Source: a virus
IMG/VR virus record: IMGVR_UViG_3300049733_000058
Coordinates: 1 to 64,000 of that record
Strand: one strand, 5' to 3'
Length of the DNA: 64,000 bases
The translations under genes were made by a program, and so were the position numbers. Below are positions 34,656 to 41,606 of this stretch, piece by piece (the first letter of the stretch is position 1; each line of letters opens with the position of its first letter). The notes beneath the pieces are model-generated. The model was not told the DNA's origin, ran no database searches, and was given only the letters and a program-made list of their open reading frames with translations.

Positions 34656-34910
34656 ATGATGGGTGAACTGTACCTGGTAGGTGGTGAGCCGATTCCCCCG
34701 GTGCAGGGGGATACGCATCGCACGCCCTTCCAGCGATACCTGTACGCCTCCCGTATAGCCAACCTCAGTGGTGAAGGCGATCTGCCTTGCCCTTCGTGTG
34801 GTGCTACGTGGGAAGCCCACATGGTCATTCATGTACTGGGTTGTGACTACATCCAGTGGGTGAACGCCCTCGGAATGTGGGAAGCACAGGCCACACCTGA
34901 CATGTTGTAG
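34656..34910 (+). CDS. Small zinc-finger-like protein
   Basis: 84 residues. LPCPSCGATWEAHMVIHVLG contains a CxxC pair followed by His residues and a later Cys, a probable single zinc site. It has its own promoter (34589-34616) and the common AAAGGTAGG leader. It is followed by a strong hairpin. Such proteins are often host-takeover factors in phage early regions, but no specific role can be read. Confidence 0.72.
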   Translation: MMGELYLVGGEPIPPVQGDTHRTPFQRYLYASRIANLSGEGDLPCPSCGATWEAHMVIHVLGCDYIQWVNALGMWEAQATPDML

Positions 34911-34915
34911 AAGTG

Positions 34916-34953
34916 GAAGGGCTTCGTTCAGAAAGTTTTGGGCGAAGCCCTTC
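34916..34953 (+). terminator. 11-bp perfect hairpin
   Basis: GAAGGGCTTCG (34916-34926) and CGAAGCCCTTC (34943-34953) flank a 16-nt loop rich in T. It lies just after the stop at 34910. There is no long T-run after it, so it may be an attenuator or an RNA-processing structure. Confidence 0.55.
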
Positions 34954-35116
34954 TGCTGCAACACGAGCCGCTTCTTTATTGGGCGTGTCGGAAGCGGGTT
35001 ATCTCAAAAGAAGCAAGAGGGAGGGGGGTACCCCGGAAATAAGGGGAGGGGGGCCGGTGAGGCGGGTTCCAGATATTTTTCGCGATACCACAGCGTTATG
35101 GCGAATCATTTCTGGG

Positions 35117-35135
35117 CGCTACCATGGTGGTAGCG
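35117..35135. promoter_or_regulatory. Palindrome CGCTACCA-TGG-TGGTAGCG upstream of a small gene
   Basis: An 8-bp perfect palindrome 30 bases before the gene at 35167. It overlaps the position where other leaders have their -10-like box. It is similar to the palindrome at 35735, so both may be operator sites. Confidence 0.5.
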
Positions 35136-35166
35136 TACCCAACAGAAAGGAAAGGTAGGAACTGCA

Positions 35167-35559
35167 ATGAACAAGGACGTTCCCAAGGGCACGTTCAGGT
35201 TCGAGGTGGAAGTGGGCAATGGCTCCCTGACCGCCGAAGACCTGGCCTGCCTGCACTGGGCCTTCACCCAGCAGACGTTCCCGGACACCGGCGATTCCGA
35301 CTGGTTCCACGAGACCCGCTTCTACCAGCCCTACGAACAGGGCGGTGGAGCGACCACCGTGCGCTGGATCGGCACCGGTGATCCGTACATCGCCTACATG
35401 CGGGAAACCATCTGGGCGGCGCTCGGCGTGCCCCACCCGCCGAAGGCAGAGTTCACCGGTTGGATCTTTACGGATTGGTACACCGACAGCATGACCGGCG
35501 TGTACGAATCCCCCATCTGGCGGCTCCCCAACGGCGAGTTCTGGATGGTGGAGCCCTAA
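35167..35559 (+). CDS. Hypothetical protein
   Basis: 130 residues, ATG with AAAGGTAGGAAC upstream. Aromatic and acidic, with many Trp and Tyr residues (CLHWAFTQQTFPDTGDSDWF, EFTGWIFTDWYTDSMTG). It looks like a folded soluble protein. No family or function recognised. It is the first gene of a small group that includes a membrane peptide. Confidence 0.7.
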   Translation: MNKDVPKGTFRFEVEVGNGSLTAEDLACLHWAFTQQTFPDTGDSDWFHETRFYQPYEQGGGATTVRWIGTGDPYIAYMRETIWAALGVPHPPKAEFTGWIFTDWYTDSMTGVYESPIWRLPNGEFWMVEP

Positions 35560-35600
35560 CCACCACCCACCCAACCCGAAAAGAAAAAGGAGGTGATCTC

Positions 35601-35747
35601 ATGGGAACCATTGCGTTTCTGCTGACGTTCGTAGCGTACTGCTTCCTGGCGTGGCTGCTGTGCCGCCTGTTCGACTACATGTGGCAGTTGCACCGAACCC
35701 GCCAGATGATGGGCGTAGCAAGAACGTCGTTCCAGGTACTACCATAG
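35601..35747 (+). CDS. Short membrane protein
   Basis: 48 residues with GGAGGTGATCTC upstream, a very strong site. Residues 3-24 (TIAFLLTFVAYCFLAWLLCR) form one clear membrane helix, followed by a basic cytoplasmic-looking tail. A role at the cell membrane such as superinfection control is possible but not shown. Confidence 0.72.
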   Translation: MGTIAFLLTFVAYCFLAWLLCRLFDYMWQLHRTRQMMGVARTSFQVLP

Positions 35748-35751
35748 TACC
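35735..35751. promoter_or_regulatory. Palindrome GGTACTA-CCA-TAGTACC
   Basis: A 7-bp perfect palindrome overlapping the end of the membrane-protein gene and just before the next leader (AC-rich, AAAGGTAG). It contains a CTACCAT-like core also seen at 35117-35135 and a related GGTACCATA at 45826. Confidence 0.5.
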
Positions 35752-35779
35752 GAAACAACCACACAACAGAAAGGTAGCA

Positions 35780-36031
35780 ATGGCAACCGAACTGACCGCT
35801 GGCCAACTGGCGGTGGAGAGCGCTGACGTGCTCCTGCTGCCCGACGTGAAGACGGCCCGAGAAGCCTACGTGGAACACAAGCACGAGGCGTTGGGCCAAC
35901 TGCTCGGGTGGCTCGTGGACGGTGCGTACGACGAACCGTCGTTCGACCCACACAAGTTCATGAACCGCCTGAACTGGCTGCTGGCTGATCTCGGCTACAC
36001 CATGGATCAGCCCACGGAGCCCCGGCTCTAG
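35780..36031 (+). CDS. Small helical hypothetical protein
   Basis: 83 residues from ATG 35780 directly after AAAGGTAGCA. Helical and acidic (QLAVESADVLLLPDVKTARE) with a hydrophobic C-terminal half (HKFMNRLNWLLADLGYTMDQ). No family recognised. Followed by a good terminator at 36038-36067. Confidence 0.7.
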   Translation: MATELTAGQLAVESADVLLLPDVKTAREAYVEHKHEALGQLLGWLVDGAYDEPSFDPHKFMNRLNWLLADLGYTMDQPTEPRL

Positions 36032-36037
36032 CCACCC

Positions 36038-36067
36038 GCCTCCGGCAGTTTCACCGCTGCCGGGGGC
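36038..36067 (+). terminator. Factor-independent terminator-like hairpin
   Basis: GCCTCCGGCAG (36038-36048) pairs with CTGCCGGGGGC (36057-36067) with one G-T pair and an 8-nt loop, directly after the preceding stop. The following bases are not T-rich. Confidence 0.6.
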
Positions 36068-36135
36068 ACTGGCACGAAGGTGCCTCGGCCCAGTACAATG
36101 GGCTGGAAATACAACAACACAGAAAGGTAGGTTCC

Positions 36136-36333
36136 ATGACCAAGTTCCGTGTCGACAAGGAAGTCGTGTACACGGAGATGCAGGTGCTGGACGACGAAGA
36201 GGGCAACGAATACGAGGTGCTCTTCATCGAGGCGAAGTCCATGCAGCCGGGCGGTACTTCGTGGTACCGCTTCTACCTGCCGCCGGGCAAGACCTTCGGC
36301 GGCGATCTCACGGTAGGTGATCATGCCGACTGA
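36136..36333 (+). CDS. Small hypothetical protein
   Basis: 65 residues, AAAGGTAGGTTCC upstream, with a TACAAT box about 40 bases before. It reads as a small beta barrel (TEMQVLDDEEGNEYEVLFIE, then GTSWYRFYLPPGKTFGG). It overlaps the next gene by 11 nt. Function unknown. Confidence 0.68.
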   Translation: MTKFRVDKEVVYTEMQVLDDEEGNEYEVLFIEAKSMQPGGTSWYRFYLPPGKTFGGDLTVGDHAD

Positions 36334-36481
36334 ATGCCAGGGCACCTGGCGGGATTACCACGGCCCGCTCGAGGCAGAACTACCCGAAGGCAAGTGGTTG
36401 ATGGTGTGCGATGGGTGCGGTGAGATCGTTATGTATCCTGCATCCATCACCCTAGTTCCTGGGAGGGAACGTGCTACCTGA
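36323..36481 (+). CDS. Small CxxC protein
   Basis: 52 residues from ATG 36323 with GGTAGGTG upstream. MVCDGCGEIVMY near residue 27 is a CxxC zinc-ribbon-like turn, with another Cys at residue 5. It overlaps both neighbours by 11 nt, so it is translationally linked. No further function can be read. Confidence 0.6.
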   Translation: MPTECQGTWRDYHGPLEAELPEGKWLMVCDGCGEIVMYPASITLVPGRERAT

Positions 36482-36743
36482 CGAGATCAAGCAACGGGTG
36501 GATGCGGCAGCGCATCAGACCCTTCGCATGGAACCCGACATCGTGCCGTTCATGGGCGTGCAGTGCATGCAGATCTCCTGCGAAGACTGGCAGTTCCTCA
36601 TGCCCATGGCGGGTGCGAACTGGGCGGCGTTCCGCATCTACCGGCCCGAGCAGGACGACTTCGACTACTTCGCCATCACCGACATCGAAGACGCCACGTA
36701 CATCGTGGAGAAGTTGGTGCCTCCGGACCCTAGCACGAACTGA
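36471..36743 (+). CDS. Hypothetical protein
   Basis: 90 residues from GTG 36471 with GGGAGGG upstream. It begins VLPDEIKQRVDAAAHQTLRM and continues with Trp/Phe-rich strands (FLMPMAGANWAAFRIYRPEQ). It looks like a compact alpha/beta protein. No family recognised. The stop is followed by a new leader with an extended -10 TGCTATACT at 36752-36760. Confidence 0.68.
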   Translation: MLPDEIKQRVDAAAHQTLRMEPDIVPFMGVQCMQISCEDWQFLMPMAGANWAAFRIYRPEQDDFDYFAITDIEDATYIVEKLVPPDPSTN

Positions 36744-36796
36744 TTTCCACCTGCTATACTGCTTTCAGCACCACACCAACACAGAAAGGTAGACAA

Positions 36797-36976
36797 ATGA
36801 TCCGAGAGATCCAAGGCCGGGAACTACAGCCCGGCCACGTGATTGCCCTGCCCATGGGGCGAACCGCCACCGTGCGGGAAGTCAAGGTGGGGCGTGTGTT
36901 CGCCACTTTCGTGACCGAACACGGTAAATCCCGGGTCGGCCTGAACGACCCGGTGCTGCTGGAGGTGGACGAATGA
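36797..36976 (+). CDS. Small basic beta-barrel-like protein
   Basis: 59 residues with AAAGGTAGACAA upstream. The sequence LQPGHVIALPMGRTATVREV followed by RVFATFVTEHGKSRVGL reads like an SH3- or KOW-like small barrel. It is coupled by ATGA to the next gene. Nucleic-acid or protein binding is possible; no family is certain. Confidence 0.65.
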   Translation: MIREIQGRELQPGHVIALPMGRTATVREVKVGRVFATFVTEHGKSRVGLNDPVLLEVDE

Positions 36977-37275
36977 ACCACCAGACAAGAATCCTCAAGG
37001 CGATCGAGGCCAACCTCGAAGGCTGGGAGCCCAGCCTGGAGATGACCTGGGATCAGACCGTGGCCAGCAACGTGGGCTTCGTCGGCAGCGTGTGGCCGGG
37101 TGAGATCACCGCCCGGTACCGCTTCCACTGCAACTTCCAGGCCGACTACGCCACCTTCGCACCCGTGAAGCCCAACGGGCAGATCAGCGACCGGAAGATC
37201 TACGCCAATTTCCACCAGCACGCCAAGGCGGAAGAGGCCATCATGCAGGTGGTGAAGACACTGTGCGGCTGCTGA
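36973..37275 (+). CDS. Hypothetical protein
   Basis: 100 residues, coupled by ATGA to the previous gene. It begins with an amphipathic helix (MNHQTRILKAIEANLEG) and ends with AEEAIMQVVKTLCGC, with aromatic strands between (YRFHCNFQADYATF). No motif recognised. Confidence 0.66.
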   Translation: MNHQTRILKAIEANLEGWEPSLEMTWDQTVASNVGFVGSVWPGEITARYRFHCNFQADYATFAPVKPNGQISDRKIYANFHQHAKAEEAIMQVVKTLCGC

Positions 37276-37370
37276 TGATCGCCCTGTCCGTCGCCGTGGT
37301 GGTGGGCGAGTTCTTGGCCTTCCTGTGGTGGATGCGCCACGAAAGGAGGTACTGGCACGATGACGAGTGA
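37275..37370 (+). CDS. 31-residue membrane peptide
   Basis: From ATG 37275, overlapping the previous stop by one base. MIALSVAVVVGEFLAFLWWM is a single membrane helix followed by a charged tail (RHERRYWHDDE). It is too short for most gene callers. The tight overlaps on both sides, and a GGAGG inside it that serves the next gene, support translation. Confidence 0.55.
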   Translation: MIALSVAVVVGEFLAFLWWMRHERRYWHDDE

Positions 37371-37518
37371 ACGCCCCGCCAAAGAAGTCATGCCCCGGCT
37401 GCTGCGCCTGGGCATCGCCCGCAATCGGCAGCACGATCACGAGCCTCGTACGGTGACCATCACCGATGACGAAGCCCTGGATCTCTACAACTACATCAGA
37501 GAACTGGAGGACAACTGA
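37360..37518 (+). CDS. Small hypothetical protein
   Basis: 52 residues from ATG 37360 with AAAGGAGG upstream (inside the membrane peptide gene). The sequence EVMPRLLRLGIARNRQHDHE, then ITDDEALDLYNYIRELED, is a basic N-terminus with an acidic helix. It overlaps the next gene by one base. Unknown function. Confidence 0.62.
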   Translation: MTSERPAKEVMPRLLRLGIARNRQHDHEPRTVTITDDEALDLYNYIRELEDN

Positions 37519-37805
37519 TGGCTTTCCCCGGACCCGGAGCAGAGATCCACTACAACGAAGCGGGTGAGCCCACCGGCTGGGACTATCCGTCCTATGAGCC
37601 GCCTGAGCCCGACCCCTACGAGGAATCCGCAGCGGATGCCGCTGCCGAAGCGGCGTACTTCTACGCCATGGACGAAGAGGGCGCATCCGACGACGAAGCC
37701 TGCAACTTCGCCCGGTATTACGTCCGGCACGCCAAGGGCCGAACCGAGACGCTGGAGTTCTTCTGGCGCTCTTGGGTGGAGACCAAGGAGGCGAAACTGA
37801 CGTGA
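37518..37805 (+). CDS. Acidic Tyr/Ala-rich protein
   Basis: 95 residues. Pro/Tyr/Glu-rich first half (DYPSYEPPEPDPYEESAADA), then a helical half (DDEACNFARYYVRHAKGRTE). It is overlapped by the PadR-like gene through GTGA. The acidic character could suit a DNA-mimic or antirepressor, but that is speculation. Confidence 0.65.
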   Translation: MAFPGPGAEIHYNEAGEPTGWDYPSYEPPEPDPYEESAADAAAEAAYFYAMDEEGASDDEACNFARYYVRHAKGRTETLEFFWRSWVETKEAKLT

Positions 37806-38002
37806 GACAGCGCAACCTTCTGGCCGTGCGGCTCGTGCTGGAGGATCATCCGGAGGGGTTGTATCCATTGCAGATCATGCGTCGCACCAGAATGCTCAGC
37901 GGAACGCTGTACCCGGTGCTGGCGCACCTGGAGCGTGAGGGCGAGATCACCAGTGAGCGCCACGACGATGGGCGGCGTCTGTACCGAAAGGTAGTTTCAT
38001 GA
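37802..38002 (+). CDS. PadR-like winged-helix regulator (minimal)
   Basis: 66 residues from GTG 37802 (GTGA overlap). LAVRLVLEDHPEGLYPLQIM followed by LSGTLYPVLAHLEREGEITS is the PadR-type winged helix, including the G-T-L-Y-P recognition-helix motif and a C-terminal wing with RRLYRKV. Normal PadR proteins add a dimerisation helix or domain, which is absent here, so this is close to a bare DNA-binding domain. It is a candidate phage transcription regulator, perhaps for the palindromes in the leaders nearby. Confidence 0.82.
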   Translation: MRQRNLLAVRLVLEDHPEGLYPLQIMRRTRMLSGTLYPVLAHLEREGEITSERHDDGRRLYRKVVS

Positions 38003-38196
38003 AACTGAAGAAGGGCGACCCCGTGATCGTCGTCGTGGCAGAAGACCCGGTGGACATCGAGTTCGCCGGTGCCTACGAATCAGCGGGGGATTGGCTGGTG
38101 ACGATACGCCAAGGGGAGAAGTTCTGCCACATTCCCAAGGAGACGGTGAAGTGCATCTACCAGCCCATCGATTCTGAGACGCTGGCAGGAACATAG
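37999..38196 (+). CDS. Small barrel-like protein
   Basis: 65 residues, ATGA overlap with the PadR-like gene and AAAGGTAG upstream. The sequence MKLKKGDPVIVVVAEDPVDI followed by GDWLVTIRQGEKFCHIPKET resembles an SH3-like barrel. Co-translation with the regulator suggests a related role, but none can be proved. Confidence 0.65.
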   Translation: MKLKKGDPVIVVVAEDPVDIEFAGAYESAGDWLVTIRQGEKFCHIPKETVKCIYQPIDSETLAGT

Positions 38197-38240
38197 TTCT
38201 ACGCACTACCCTGGTACCAACAACAACAGAAAGGTAGAAC

Positions 38241-38720
38241 ATGACCACGGATTTCGACCCCAGCACGATCGTCGTTCCTGACTACGGCGATTTCCTGCCC
38301 GCCTACATCAAGACGGCGTGGGTAGAAGAGGACCACAAGGCCATTCTGGACTGGGTGGTGTTCGGTCCGGAAGACGCCGAGCAGGCGCCCGAGGACACCC
38401 CTGAAGATCGCTACCACGACTTCATGGTGTGGTGCGGTCAGCGGAAGGCTCGGTGGTACGTCAACACGTACTTCACCCACGAGGCCTACGGTGGCCCCGA
38501 AGAAGGCGGCTGGTGGTACACCATCCACGCCCCGGCCGAGCCCAAGGAAGCACTGATCTTCCAGCCCATCGGTCCGTTCGACGACTACGTCAAGGCGTGT
38601 GAGGTCAGTGCTTTCATGCTGCCGATCCTGCGGGCGCAGCACCCCGGCGAGAAGTCGTACACCATCGTCGAACGCCACCGGGCTCGCCTGTACCCCCGCT
38701 TCAAGCCCCACTACTGCTGA
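38241..38720 (+). CDS. Hypothetical protein
   Basis: 159 residues, AAAGGTAGAAC upstream. Aromatic-rich and acidic (DWVVFGPEDAEQAPEDTPED, WWYTIHAPAEPKEALIF), with a basic C-terminal end. It looks soluble and folded. Overlaps the next gene by one base. No family recognised. Confidence 0.7.
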   Translation: MTTDFDPSTIVVPDYGDFLPAYIKTAWVEEDHKAILDWVVFGPEDAEQAPEDTPEDRYHDFMVWCGQRKARWYVNTYFTHEAYGGPEEGGWWYTIHAPAEPKEALIFQPIGPFDDYVKACEVSAFMLPILRAQHPGEKSYTIVERHRARLYPRFKPHYC

Positions 38721-39169
38721 TGGCCAGGTGGCGGCTCTCGAAGTTGAACGTGCCCGGTTGGTGCATGGAATGCGAAGGGCACAGCCTGCCCGTGTTTGAC
38801 AACGAGTTTCACGGGGAGGGGTTCGTCACGGTGTACCACGATCTGCGGGTGCATAGGTCGTTCAACGCCGACCTGCGGGGCGATGGGTTCAAGGTCGTCA
38901 CGCATGGTCGTGACGTCACGAACAACTGCTTCGCCGCCTTCGTGTACCCGCCGTGGCTGCTGATCAAGCGCTGGAACGACCCCGACGTCGGTCCTCTCGC
39001 TCGTCGAGATGCCGGGTGGTACGCCGTCTACGAAATGCGGGACGGCCAACGGATTCCCTGTGTGAACTGCCGTAGTCGGGCAGCCCAAAATCTCCTCTAC
39101 ACCAGCGATCTCCACATACATCACACAATGAAGGTGCCCGATGCTTACGGCTATATCTGGCAAGACTGA
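38720..39169 (+). CDS. Hypothetical protein with two CxxC pairs
   Basis: 149 residues. CMECEGH near residue 15 and CVNCRS near residue 118 form two Cys pairs that could bind zinc. Between them is a His/Asp-rich beta region (GFVTVYHDLRVHRSFNADLR). It overlaps the SET-domain gene by 29 nt. No family recognised. Confidence 0.68.
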   Translation: MARWRLSKLNVPGWCMECEGHSLPVFDNEFHGEGFVTVYHDLRVHRSFNADLRGDGFKVVTHGRDVTNNCFAAFVYPPWLLIKRWNDPDVGPLARRDAGWYAVYEMRDGQRIPCVNCRSRAAQNLLYTSDLHIHHTMKVPDAYGYIWQD

Positions 39170-39545
39170 GGTCAAACGATCTCGCACCCACGGCTGGGGT
39201 GTGTTCCTCACCAAGGACGTTCGGAAACACGAGATCATCGAACGCTCTTTGGCGCTCGCAATTCGGGACACACACATTCGGAAACCGGATCGTTGGTCAC
39301 CCCTGACCACCCATGCCTTCCACCCGGCGGGGTTCCGGGAATTGTGGATCTGCACTGGCACGGGCAGTTTCTACAACCATCGCAATCCGGCCAACGTGCA
39401 CTACGAGTACATCGAAGCCAACGACGACACCAAGGCCGACTGGATGGAGTTCCGGGCGGTGGGCTACATGCCCAAGAACACAGAACTGTTCATCAACTAC
39501 AACGGAGAGTGGGACGATGCCACAGAAGTCACTTTCAGCCAGTGA
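39141..39545 (+). CDS. SET-domain protein (lysine methyltransferase-like)
   Basis: 134 residues. SRTHGWGVFLTKDVRKHEII at residues 14-33 matches the first SET motif (GxG). NHRNPANVHYEYIEAN near residue 80 is the N-H-x-x-x-P-N motif that binds SAM and forms the pseudoknot. PKNTELFINYNGEW near the end matches the last motif, with the catalytic Tyr. The domain is compact, with no pre- or post-SET. SET enzymes methylate lysine on proteins; in phages the target is unknown. Host ribosomal or nucleoid proteins, or the phage HU- or histone-like proteins, are candidates. Confidence 0.85.
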   Translation: MLTAISGKTEVKRSRTHGWGVFLTKDVRKHEIIERSLALAIRDTHIRKPDRWSPLTTHAFHPAGFRELWICTGTGSFYNHRNPANVHYEYIEANDDTKADWMEFRAVGYMPKNTELFINYNGEWDDATEVTFSQ

Positions 39546-39729
39546 GCACCTGCGCAAGTTCGAACGGGAGTGGATGACGGACCTGATCGCCGATCACCCC
39601 GACGTCAGTCCCGACGAGTTGTACTGGGATGGCCTGAAGGCATACCTTGCCACCGACGTGGAGCCTGCCGCTCTGCGCAAGGAGATCGCCCGGATGGCGG
39701 GCGTGTCAGTGGACGAGGACGGGTTCTGA
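39517..39729 (+). CDS. Small helical hypothetical protein
   Basis: 70 residues from ATG 39517 with GGAGAG upstream, overlapping the SET gene by 29 nt. Helical and acidic, with HLRKFEREWMTDLIADHPDV and a C-terminal LRKEIARMAGVSVDEDG. No function recognised. The tight overlap implies co-translation with the SET protein. Confidence 0.65.
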   Translation: MPQKSLSASEHLRKFEREWMTDLIADHPDVSPDELYWDGLKAYLATDVEPAALRKEIARMAGVSVDEDGF

Positions 39730-39917
39730 TGCGAATCATCATTGAGACCAAGACCGGCTGGGGACGGAAGCAGAAGCACCGCTGCGTGATCGTGGCGGGC
39801 AACAACGAGCCGCTGGTGTGGAGCGAGAAGTACCACAACCTCAGCGATGTGGAAACCATGGTCACGCTGTTGAAGGCCGAGGTTCCCACGGCGAAGGTCG
39901 AATACATCACGGTGTAG
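39729..39917 (+). CDS. Small YegP/DUF1508-like protein
   Basis: 62 residues from ATG 39729, one-base overlap with the previous gene. The sequence RCVIVAGNNEPLVWSEKYHN followed by TLLKAEVPTAKVEYI fits the strand-strand-helix look of YegP-like (DUF1508) repeats. The family has no settled function. Similarity is by eye, so moderate. Confidence 0.62.
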   Translation: MRIIIETKTGWGRKQKHRCVIVAGNNEPLVWSEKYHNLSDVETMVTLLKAEVPTAKVEYITV

Positions 39918-39978
39918 CAGGAAGATACTTCCGCACGCTAAGGTGTGCGCAGCACAACACCACAACAGAAAGGTAGAA

Positions 39979-40194
39979 ATGGACCAGGAGATCCGCCAGG
40001 CGGTGGAGGAACTCACGCCGCCTGGGTTTCAGGAATTCATCCTCAGGTACCTGGAAGCAGCCGAGGAAATGGGCGGCGTGCTGCAACTGGATCGCCCGTT
40101 GGTGCGGGTGAATCGGGCCGATGGTGGGCAGGTGGCTACGGTTGATCTGCCCGCTGCCGAGACGTTCATCATCACGCCGCCGGAGCGTGGCTAG
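39979..40194 (+). CDS. Small hypothetical protein
   Basis: 71 residues from ATG 39979 with AAAGGTAGAA upstream. A helical start (QEIRQAVEELTPPGFQEFIL) and a beta end (GGQVATVDLPAAETFIITPP). No family recognised. Confidence 0.65.
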   Translation: MDQEIRQAVEELTPPGFQEFILRYLEAAEEMGGVLQLDRPLVRVNRADGGQVATVDLPAAETFIITPPERG

Positions 40195-40423
40195 GGAAAA
40201 CCTGGGCCTCACCGTGAATGGGCTGCCGCTGGATGATGGCGCTGGCCTGTGGGTGCCCGAGAACTGCTTTCCTGGTGCGACTTCCCGTGACGCCCGTGTG
40301 ACCGAACGGTGGCACAGCGATAGCGTGAAGACACCGGGGCAGGTGCACCGCAAGAAGACCCGGAAGAAGAAGCCCCCGACCCGAGAGCAAATGCTAGAAA
40401 GGATGCGCCGTGGGCTCGGCTGA
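40187..40423 (+). CDS. Small basic protein
   Basis: 78 residues from GTG 40187, overlapping the previous stop. The N-terminal half is neutral (LGLTVNGLPLDDGAGLWVPE). The C-terminal third is strongly basic (VHRKKTRKKKPPTREQML), which suggests nucleic-acid binding. The ribosome site (GGAG) is very close to the start, so the start is less sure. Confidence 0.55.
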   Translation: MARENLGLTVNGLPLDDGAGLWVPENCFPGATSRDARVTERWHSDSVKTPGQVHRKKTRKKKPPTREQMLERMRRGLG

Positions 40424-40733
40424 AGAACTGATCGCAAGGCTCAGAGACGACATCGCCAAGGAGTACTTCCACCCAGCGGGCGATGCTTGCTTTGACTACC
40501 ACATGGAAGGTGACCTGATCATGACCGAGATCCGACCCCGGTTGGAATCGGACAACGGATACGACTGCGCCATGCATGCCCTGCACATGGGGATGCTGGC
40601 CGATGCAGCGGCCATCAGCAAGATGCTGGCCGAGGACGAAGACCCGGTGGCGGTGGACCCCGAGTTGATCATCCGGATCCTCAACACCGCCGAGAAGGAG
40701 GACTTGATCGAATGGCGCTCCCTGCCTGACTAG
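40410..40733 (+). CDS. Hypothetical helical protein
   Basis: 107 residues from GTG 40410. Mostly helical, with EELIARLRDDIAKEYFHPAG, a central DCAMHALHMGMLADAAAI and an acidic end. It looks like a small all-alpha protein. No family recognised. Confidence 0.66.
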   Translation: MGSAEELIARLRDDIAKEYFHPAGDACFDYHMEGDLIMTEIRPRLESDNGYDCAMHALHMGMLADAAAISKMLAEDEDPVAVDPELIIRILNTAEKEDLIEWRSLPD

Positions 40734-40816
40734 CCACTTGCAGGAACGTCTTTCCATCAACCACAATGTTACTGGCACCAACGGGGTGCCGGAACAACAG
40801 CAAAGGGAGAATAGAA

Positions 40817-41002
40817 ATGCCCACGAGTCCCAAGAAGACGGTCACGATTCCGATGACCAAGACCAAGGAGACCAAGGGAACCTGGCACTACGCCGCCGAT
40901 GACGACACGGCGATCGCCAGCAACATCTACGTCAGCAAGGTCGGCCTCGACAAGATCGAGAACGCCGAGAAGATCGAGGTGACGATCACGAAGGTCTCGT
41001 AG
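40817..41002 (+). CDS. Small hypothetical protein
   Basis: 61 residues from ATG 40817 with AAAGGGAGAATAGAA upstream; the longer frame from 40766 is not supported. Lys/Thr-rich (KKTVTIPMTKTKETKGTWHY) with VGLDKIENAEKIEVTIT. Small proteins with this pattern are frequent in actinophages, without a known role. Followed by a nested hairpin. Confidence 0.7.
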   Translation: MPTSPKKTVTIPMTKTKETKGTWHYAADDDTAIASNIYVSKVGLDKIENAEKIEVTITKVS

Positions 41003-41044
41003 CCGCTACCTCCCCTGAACGCCGCCCCGTTCAGGCTGGCGGCT
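41001..41044 (+). terminator. Nested hairpin after a small gene
   Basis: Inner stem CTGAACG / CGTTCAG (41015-41034), outer stem AGCCGC / GCGGCT (41001-41006 and 41039-41044). The outer arm overlaps the previous stop codon, and a -10-like TACGAT follows at once (41044-41049). It may end one transcript and insulate the next. Confidence 0.55.
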
Positions 41045-41079
41045 ACGATGAAACCCGGTGGGTCGGGGAAGGCGTATTC

Positions 41080-41131
41080 CTACCTTTCCGCTGACCCCGG
41101 CCCTACCGGGAATTCCCAAATAGAAAGGTAG
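41080..41131 (+). promoter_or_regulatory. Leader hairpin that can hide the ribosome-binding site of the SLOG gene
   Basis: CTACCTTTC (41080-41088) is the exact reverse complement of GAAAGGTAG (41123-41131), the ribosome site of the gene at 41136. A smaller stem, CCCGG / CCGGG, lies in the loop. When folded, the site is closed. This layout suits a translational switch responding to a ligand, protein or RNA. Confidence 0.6.
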
Positions 41132-41135
41132 CAAC

Positions 41136-41606
41136 ATGATTCTCGGATTCACGGGCACCCGTCAGGGCATGACGGAAGCCCAACTGGAAGCCGTGTCGTT
41201 CACGCTGACCTGCTACCGCCCGGATTGGGTGGTGCACGGTGGATGCGTGGGCGCCGACCTGCAATTCGCCGATCTGGCCCTGCGCCTGGGTGACATCCGG
41301 AGCGAAGTGTGGCCTGCGGACATCGGTGCACCACTGCCGGATTGGCTGGTGCAGACCGCCATTGAGATCAAGCCTGCCAAGGCTCCGCTGGTGCGCAACC
41401 GTGACATCGTGACGGCCAGCGAGATGATGATCGCCTGCCCTGCGCAGCCGGACGAGATCCAACGTTCTGGCACCTGGGCCACCTACCGCTACGCCCGAGC
41501 CATGGGCAAGCCTGTGAAGTTGGTGGCTCCTAGCGGCTACGTCACCATGCACCCGGTGAAGGGTTGGAAAGACCCGTTCACCGGCAAGGTTCGAGACCCT
41601 CTGTAA
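41136..41606 (+). CDS. SLOG-like (Rossmann) nucleotide-sensor protein
   Basis: 156 residues. GFTGTRQGMTEAQ at residues 4-16, VVHGGCVGADLQFADLALRL at about 32-51, and SGTWATYRYARAMGKPVKLV at about 111-130 match the SLOG / DprA-like Rossmann family. That family binds nucleotides or their derivatives through a G-x-R start and a GGxxGAD loop. Some SLOG proteins sense nucleotide signals in defence systems. A phage copy could remove or sense such signals, but no specific role is proven. It has a long leader with a hairpin over its ribosome site. Confidence 0.8.
   Translation: MILGFTGTRQGMTEAQLEAVSFTLTCYRPDWVVHGGCVGADLQFADLALRLGDIRSEVWPADIGAPLPDWLVQTAIEIKPAKAPLVRNRDIVTASEMMIACPAQPDEIQRSGTWATYRYARAMGKPVKLVAPSGYVTMHPVKGWKDPFTGKVRDPL

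Noticed and set aside
34913-35158. 81-residue frame after the zinc-finger-like gene
   Set aside because: It starts within the terminator hairpin, lacks a ribosome site, and is Arg/Gly/Ser-rich, typical of a shadow.
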